Assembly: GCA_963969395.1 (NCBI GenBank)
Contig: OZ017805.1
Coordinates: 6,696,001 to 6,760,000 of the forward strand
Direction: 5' to 3'
DNA length: 64,000 nucleotides
DNA from: Pseudoscleropodium purum
Taxonomy: Eukaryota > Streptophyta > Bryopsida > Hypnales > Brachytheciaceae
Below, in pieces: positions 58,221-64,000 of the stretch (its first letter is position 1; each line of letters begins with the position of its first letter). The notes beneath the pieces were generated by a model. It saw only the letters and a program-made list of their open reading frames with translations, was not told where the DNA came from and made no database searches. The translations under genes were made by a program, and so were the position numbers.

Positions 58221-58813
58221 TTAACCCCTAAATGCCCAAGGCTTGCTTTGAGCCTCTAGAAATTTGCTCAAAATTGAATAAAAAGTCAACAATTTGATAA
58301 GTTGTATCAATTTTTTTGGAAATGTATCCATACAAATTCAAACTAGACATGTTAGAAATCACATAGGGTAAAAAAAACAATATCACTTAGAAGTTGGAAG
58401 ACTATAATGTTTCACCAAGAAGGTGTTAAAACTAAGAAAATTTTTTAATTTACTTTTTGTATATCAATTCTAAAAGTTGGTCACCAAAAGAATATAAGGC
58501 TAGAGGACCTAAATTGATTTTAAGTGAGTTTCTAATAGGATTTTTCCTCCAAGTCCTGTTGGATTTGAGGCTCATTTTTAAGAGCCCTCAATACTACAAA
58601 AAGTTTAAAATGCAATGGATATCCTTGCACAAAATCTTCAATAGAAAAATCATAATCATTGGTTTTCAAGATCAAATTTTTGATGCAAAAACTAGACCTT
58701 AAGACGAATCTTTCAAAAATATAAATTACTAAAATTAGGAATGTAGTTAGGTTTTATTTGACTTAAAAGTACTGTTACAACTACTTCTAGGGCCCTTGGG
58801 GATTAGGGGTTAA
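58221..58813. mobile_element. 585-bp element with inverted ends inside TTAA duplications
   Basis: The left end is TTAA-CCCCTAAATGCCCAAGG. The right end read inward is TTAA-CCCCTAATCCCCAAGGG, so TTAA is duplicated at 58221-58224 and 58810-58813. A 20-bp imperfect inverted repeat continues into CTAGAA on both sides. No transposase is encoded; the 81-codon frame at 58457-58702 has no recognised domain. TTAA targets are typical of piggyBac and Kolobok superfamilies. Which applies is unknown. Confidence 0.6.
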
Positions 58814-61015
58814 CCTTGTGACGATAGGCCTTCTACCACTAATTCCAATCCTGTACTGTCTAAGACTTGTTTCGTGCAATTTGTGATTGGACAAGAATGA
58901 AAACTTATAAATTCATTTTTCAAACATGAAGATATATATCTATTACAATTCATCCAATTTTCAAATTTATGGGGAAGATTTGAAATACCTATGTTTCTTA
59001 AGAAAAATTGAATAAAGTTATTAATGTGTGCTCCAAAATATATCCAAATGAATGCAATTTAATCATTCACACAAATTGAATTTCCCAATAGTGGAATTAG
59101 TTGTTTCCTAGTCACTTTTAAGTCATACATTACTTGTTCGCTAGTTGTTTCTTAGTATCTTAGGTAGGTGGGAGGTACATTATCCTATCAAGTTTACAAA
59201 AGGGTTCTAAAAGTAAGCATTATTTTTTTTAACAAACCAAATAATAACTACTAACACTAGGATTTAGGATTTAGAATCTAGGAATTATAGATTAAAGGCT
59301 TAGGATTCATGGTATACGATCTAGGATATGAGGTCTACAGTGTCGTGATGTGGGCCATGTCGTGTGAGTCCGCATCTCTAATAATAGCTGTTGTAAATTA
59401 TAAGTATTTAAACACATAAACATTTTCCACCCTAAATGTATACTACAATAAGGCATCATGAATGAACAATCATTCAATAATAAGCTTCTTAAACACTCAA
59501 AGATAGCTTCTACTTTCTCTCAATTGGATTAGTCTTGCAAAATCATTCATTAGAATCAAAGAATAACACTAATGAAGATTGGTATAACAACCAACCACCA
59601 TTACACTCCGTACTCCAACTCCTTTCAACTCATAATCTACAATACATACAAGACTTGAAGAGAACAAAGTAAAGGGGCGGCCAAGGGTTATAACCACCCT
59701 CAAAGCACCCCAAACTGACTCCATTCACACTTCTAACAATTCCAAAACACTAATTTAGCCCTCGAGTGGTCAATACATGGCCATTTTGGCTATATTGAGT
59801 CTACAATCACTTCCTACCATGCCTTACAAAGCCTAATAGCTAACCATCATCAAATAACATGATAGCCATCTTTTAAGTGAATTTAGACATCTTGTTATCA
59901 TCAAGGTTGGATTGAAGCTTTGAAGAGAGGGTTAGGTGGTCAGGTAGGTAGCTTCATTGTGAAGTTATTTTCTTTAGGAATTTAGCCTTGTCAGGAGGTT
60001 AGGTTAGGTCTTAGAAGGGGCTACTCTCATAAGGAGGTTAGGTTAGGAAGGGACATCGGTTTGTTAAACGATTCCAAGGTTCAGGGTTGGCAATTCATTG
60101 AGTACACTTTATAGCTCTAGGAGTTCCAATTTTTTGGGTTTTCAAAAATTGATTATTAGAGATGCCTACTAAGCTACTATTAGTGCCAACTACTAAATTA
60201 AAATTATCAGTTCATTATGCAAGAATAGTTGTGAACAATAAATGTCAAGGATATGTTATGAATATGTCATGTTCGTTGTTCATTTTTTCGAAAGTAGCTG
60301 CACTTCTCAATTTTGCACATCATTCTTTCCTTTTTTCCTATAAAACTTGCCTTCTATTGTAGGGTTTCTATCCTACAATTTCCTAGTTTTATTAGATTTT
60401 GTCACCCTTTATCATGTTTTTCCCAGGCACGATAATACCTATAATTTAGATACAAGATTGGGGCCTCTATATTTTTTTCCAAAAGCTGGATTCTTTTCCA
60501 CCATACATATTTTTTATGTATGGTATCTATAATCGTTTATACCTTCTAGACTTGTTTTCACTCTCTATATTTGCAACAATGCTAGAATGTGAATGGGGAA
60601 CAATGAACAATGATTGTTGAGCAATGAGTGTTTAGTCTTGAACGCTCACTAAGACTTTTTTTACTAAAAATAGACATGTTAGAGTCATAAATAGTGGTGT
60701 CAGAACTAAAAATAGTACTGTCAAAATTATCAAAATAAAAATTACTAAATTTTTTTTTCACGAAATCAATTTCTTGCTAAAAAGAAGTTTAATTGAAGGT
60801 AGTTATTTAGCACTCAAATGTTGTAGGCAGGGCCAAGAATGATAACCTAGCTTCTCCAACAACATAAAAGGTACTACTCTTGAGATGATAAATAGATGAA
60901 TTTCATCCATAACATCCATTCCTTGTTTGGAATAATTGAAAAATAATTCCAAATACTATAACAATCAATGAATAGAAAAAGATATTTTTTTATGTAGCAA
61001 ATGGGCTCATTGCCA
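58814..61015. other. No gene seen; AT-rich
   Basis: Only short chance frames occur. There are local word repeats (taggatttagaatctaggaa near 59265-59330; gaggttaggttaggt near 59995-60050). Confidence 0.5.
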
Positions 61016-61318
61016 AAGGACCTTCTTTCTATTAATCTGGAGGGTTATTTGGATTGTGCTTTAAAAGAAAAAATTGAAAAGAATTTTTTAGTTAATTTTT
61101 TTAATTAATTTTTTTCAATTCTTTTTTCTCAATTCATTTTTTTTTGTCAAATTCTAAATTATTTTTGAATCAACAAATGGCTCCTTGTATTCAAGGAATG
61201 ATTTCTTGTTGTCAAAGACACCAATCCTCTATTAATTTAAAGAATATTTGAACTGCAATTTAATTTTTTTTTTCATTTTAAAAAAAAATTATTTAAAAAA
61301 AATAACATTTTTTAGTTC

Positions 61319-61345
61319 AAGGCTCCTTGGAATCCAAGGAGCCTT
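61319..61345. repeat. Perfect 27-nt hairpin
   Basis: Arms aaggctccttgga and tccaaggagcctt are exact complements separated by one base. Confidence 0.9.
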
Positions 61346-61695
61346 TCTTAGGCTTTAAAAAGCCTTCCATTGGTGCAAAGAGACGTTTACAAAGAACTTT
61401 AGGCCTTTGAATAACTTCCAAATGACTTTTTCTGGCTCTAAAATAGGGCTCTTCGGAATCAAATAGGCTTCTCCTGGTAGTTGGCATTGGCAAAGAGGGT
61501 TCTTTGGATTCTGAGGAGCCCTAATTAAAAAATTATATATTAATTTTCTTTTTTAAATTTTGAAAAAAAAAATTTGAAAAAAAATTTGAATTCTTTTTTC
61601 TTAAAAGTAGTTTAAATTTTCTCCAAATTAATATGGAGAGGGTGCCTTTAGCAACAAGAAAATGCTCCTTAAATTGGAGGATCCATCTATTGAAT

Positions 61696-61698
<3 letters not shown>

Positions 61699-61745
<47 letters not shown>
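61699..61745. repeat. (AT)23 microsatellite
   Basis: Uninterrupted AT dinucleotides over 47 bases. Confidence 0.95.
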
Positions 61746-61750
<5 letters not shown>

Positions 61751-61900
61751 TAATTTTTAATTTTTTTTAATTTTAATTTTTTGAAAATATAAATTTTCTT
61801 TTGAAAAAAATAATTTTGAAATTTTGAAATTTTAATTTTAATTTAAATAAACTCCCAATTAATAAAAAGAGGGTCCTTGAGTAACTTCTTTATTTTTAAT

Positions 61901-64000
61901 TTAAAGTACTTAGATAGCAATCCTTATCTTAAACAACTAAGTTTCTAATCCCATTCAATAGTTATTTATCATTCAATGCAATGACCAATAGATGTATTTC
62001 ATTCAACAAAGTAAATTACAAAAAATTCATCTAAATCCTTTCATCTCCATTCATCCTCATTCATCTTCTTTAAATTCATTTATAGCCATAAATGTTTACT
62101 ATAAACCGGAGATATAGGCATCTTATGGTGAAAAATTTTAAAAGTTTCACAAGATTTTTCTAAAATGGTAATTGTTTAAAGATCATCACTTGTTGCTCAA
62201 CGCTCAAAGCTCCTTGCTCCCTGCTCATATTTTAGCAACCTTGTCTGTATTTGTTTCCACCCTCTATTTTTATTTGTACCCTCTATATTTCTTTCTAACC
62301 TCTACATTTTTTTCCACCTTTATTCTATATTTGATGGTTCCACCCTCCATATTTTTCCACACTATATACTTATTTAGTGCATTTGAAATTATTTTCACAA
62401 ACCTTGATTCTATAGTTGTTTCGACCTTGGCTCCATGTTTTCATGCATCTTTTATATTTTTTTTTATCCCTAAACCTCTATATTTTTTTTGACACTGTAC
62501 ATTTATCTCTAGACAGTATCTATAGTTACCTTTAACCTCCACATTATTTTTATTTTGCAATATATTCTATGTGTAGGATGATACTACATAGGGATATTTG
62601 AAACAAGCTATTGCTTCTTATATCTAAAACCAAGTTGAAAGGGACCCTATTTCTTTCTATCAATGATGTCTTTAGTTTTAGTTGAGAGCTTTTCAATTTA
62701 TGACAGTTGCAGGATATTGGTTTAGGGTATTAGACTTATGTTGATAATCCAACTTCTACTTGTGATGGAATTGAAAGGTTCTCCTGAAATTGAATGAATA
62801 TGATGGTACATATACTTTCATAGTCATAGTCATAATCTTTCAATATAATTATGTGTACCTTCATGTTCCAAAATTATACAATAAGAATCATATAATATGA
62901 TTAGCACTTATAGTTATGGGTGATTAATATATACAATATGATTATTTTTCCCTACATTATTCAAAATATGTGATGTGCAATCCCCATCATTAAATAATCA
63001 TGAGTATCCATGCACATCTTCTTAATTTTTTGGTAAGTATAAATTGATATTTGTCAATCATGTATTTTGGAGATGATATACAATATCATTATTACATCCC
63101 CGCATTGCAGTCCTAGTCTTTTTGTTAAATAATGGGCTTACGCATATTTCAAAATAAATAAGCTTCATTGTATTAATGACTTTCATATGAAATGTTTCTT
63201 TGCTTCTATTACTACCTTTGTAGTTTTAGAAAATAAGGTAAACTATTCCCCCCACAACCAGAATCGTAATTATGTTCTTGTACATTCCTTACTTGGAATG
63301 TCCAAAATGAAGAGTATAATTGTGCTCGCATTATACTTGCTTCTACTTCTTCCATAATGGAATGGTTAACTAAAACTTTTTCTCTTGCATTTTGATCATT
63401 TCTTTGAATGCAATGCGCTTACAACTAATTAACCAATTTCACATCAAGTAAACTACAAACATGAGTAATGAGTACGGAGTGAAATACTTAGTCAAATAAT
63501 TTGTTTTGAACAAATCTTGTTAATAATGTTGTAGACTAATTCTTATGAACTCACTATAATTTCTATTTTTATGGGTGTTCAGTATTATATTACTAATACT
63601 CTTATCTAAACTTTAAGCACATGCACTCTAAGTTTCAAGTGGTGGGCATTTCGTACAAATTGTGTTTAGCACTCTTTCATTCATAATTATATTTAGGCTT
63701 ATATTTTTTTCATGGCAATTTGATGAAATAATCTATAACACTAAATGTCCTCAAATCATTGTAAGATTATTTACCATGACTTTTGACATTTATTGATGTG
63801 TGAGGATTATTATTATGTGAGCTTAAGAGTGTAATCCCATGAGCTTAGAAGATTGTACACCTATATTATAAGTATCTATACAATATAAATTTTTTATAAT
63901 TATAGAATAATTATATTTTATTATAGGTGTTTAATATACTATTAATAATGACATTCTATAGTAGTAAAACACCTACTTAGGTATACTGAGGGCTCACATA
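61901..64000. other. No gene seen; AT-rich
   Basis: The 106-codon plus-strand frame at 62172-62492 is T/C-rich, encodes mostly Phe, Leu, Tyr and Ser without a pattern, and is judged chance. Nothing else is supported to the window end. Confidence 0.5.

Larger units (their letters stand above)
61016..61900. repeat. Degenerate AT-rich repeat array with TIR-like hairpins
   Basis: Loosely repeated units of about 130-190 bp contain 'ctattaatttggag(g)gt', 'ggctcctt' and long A/T runs, seen near 61030, 61180, 61320, 61500, 61625 and 61850. The stretch includes a perfect hairpin at 61319-61345 and the (AT)n run at 61699-61745. Confidence 0.5.

Noticed and set aside
58457..58702. 81-codon ORF inside the TTAA element
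   Set aside because: No catalytic motif of any transposase, and its length is compatible with chance.
62172..62492. 106-codon plus-strand ORF
   Set aside because: Phe/Leu/Tyr-rich reading of T/C-rich low-complexity DNA, with no homology words, and repeats of 'cctctatatttttt' explain it.
1..64000. tRNA, rRNA, CRISPR, bacterial or organelle segments
   Set aside because: No cloverleaf with conserved A/B boxes, no rRNA core words, no spaced direct repeats with unique spacers, and no organelle gene words were seen.

Overview
The window reads as nuclear DNA of a land plant. It is AT-rich and gene-poor, and made mostly of old, decayed transposable elements. The one gene that is clearly intact is a six-coding-exon TAF15-type gene (RRM plus two RanBP2 zinc fingers) on the minus strand at 37.6-41.15 kb. 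Its domain order matches plant TAF15, and all six exons join through GT-AG introns into a 407-codon frame. I cannot name the species. The types of decayed element (DUF4371/ZNF862-like hAT, DUF7869-like, DUF659 hAT with a kinase-like passenger) make me suspect a lineage outside the flowering plants, but that is inference only.

Layout. 0-1.4 kb: a rearranged fragment of an unclassified element whose fuller copy lies at 10.06-13.61 kb. 1.4-6.4 kb: decayed coding fragments, one with a SWIM-type zinc finger. 6.5-6.9 kb: a short satellite-like array, which recurs at 25.0-26.0 kb. 7.26-24.16 kb: what looks like one giant hAT element of about 16.9 kb, with matching ends (TAGGGTTGAC.../...GTCCACCCTA) and a decayed 8-bp target duplication. 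It carries a transposase pseudogene (minus), a second minus-strand ORF, a tyrosine/glycine-rich ORF (plus) and a protein-kinase-like ORF (plus). GC-rich GTCCGC/GGACGG arrays sit at both ends and between these genes. The transposase is split by a 3.55-kb insertion at 10056-13608 with a perfect 5-bp target duplication (AGTGG).

24-37.5 kb: tandem arrays, two small CACTA-like MITEs with 3-bp duplications, a decayed transposase-like ORF, a possible two-exon gene near 33 kb, and long AT-rich stretches without genes. 37.5-42.0 kb: the TAF15 gene. 42.08-44.48 kb: a 5'-truncated LINE on the same strand, directly upstream of TAF15, with a 14-bp target duplication. 45.3-46.6 kb: an internally deleted copy of the element seen at 10-13.6 kb.

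48.1-49.0 kb: a decayed ZNF862-like hAT gene. 49.84-50.93 kb: a near-symmetrical 1.09-kb inverted repeat. 53.7-57.2 kb: a decayed DUF7869-like transposon gene, with eight copies of a palindrome close to CATCGGGAGATCTCCCGATG spread from 52.8 to 57.8 kb. 58.22-58.81 kb: a TTAA-flanked element with inverted ends. 58.8-64 kb: AT-rich sequence with degenerate repeats and no convincing gene.

Reading across the window, most broken frames carry in-frame TAG or TGA codons rather than large deletions. This fits C-to-T decay of methylated DNA. I see no tRNA, rRNA or CRISPR array.
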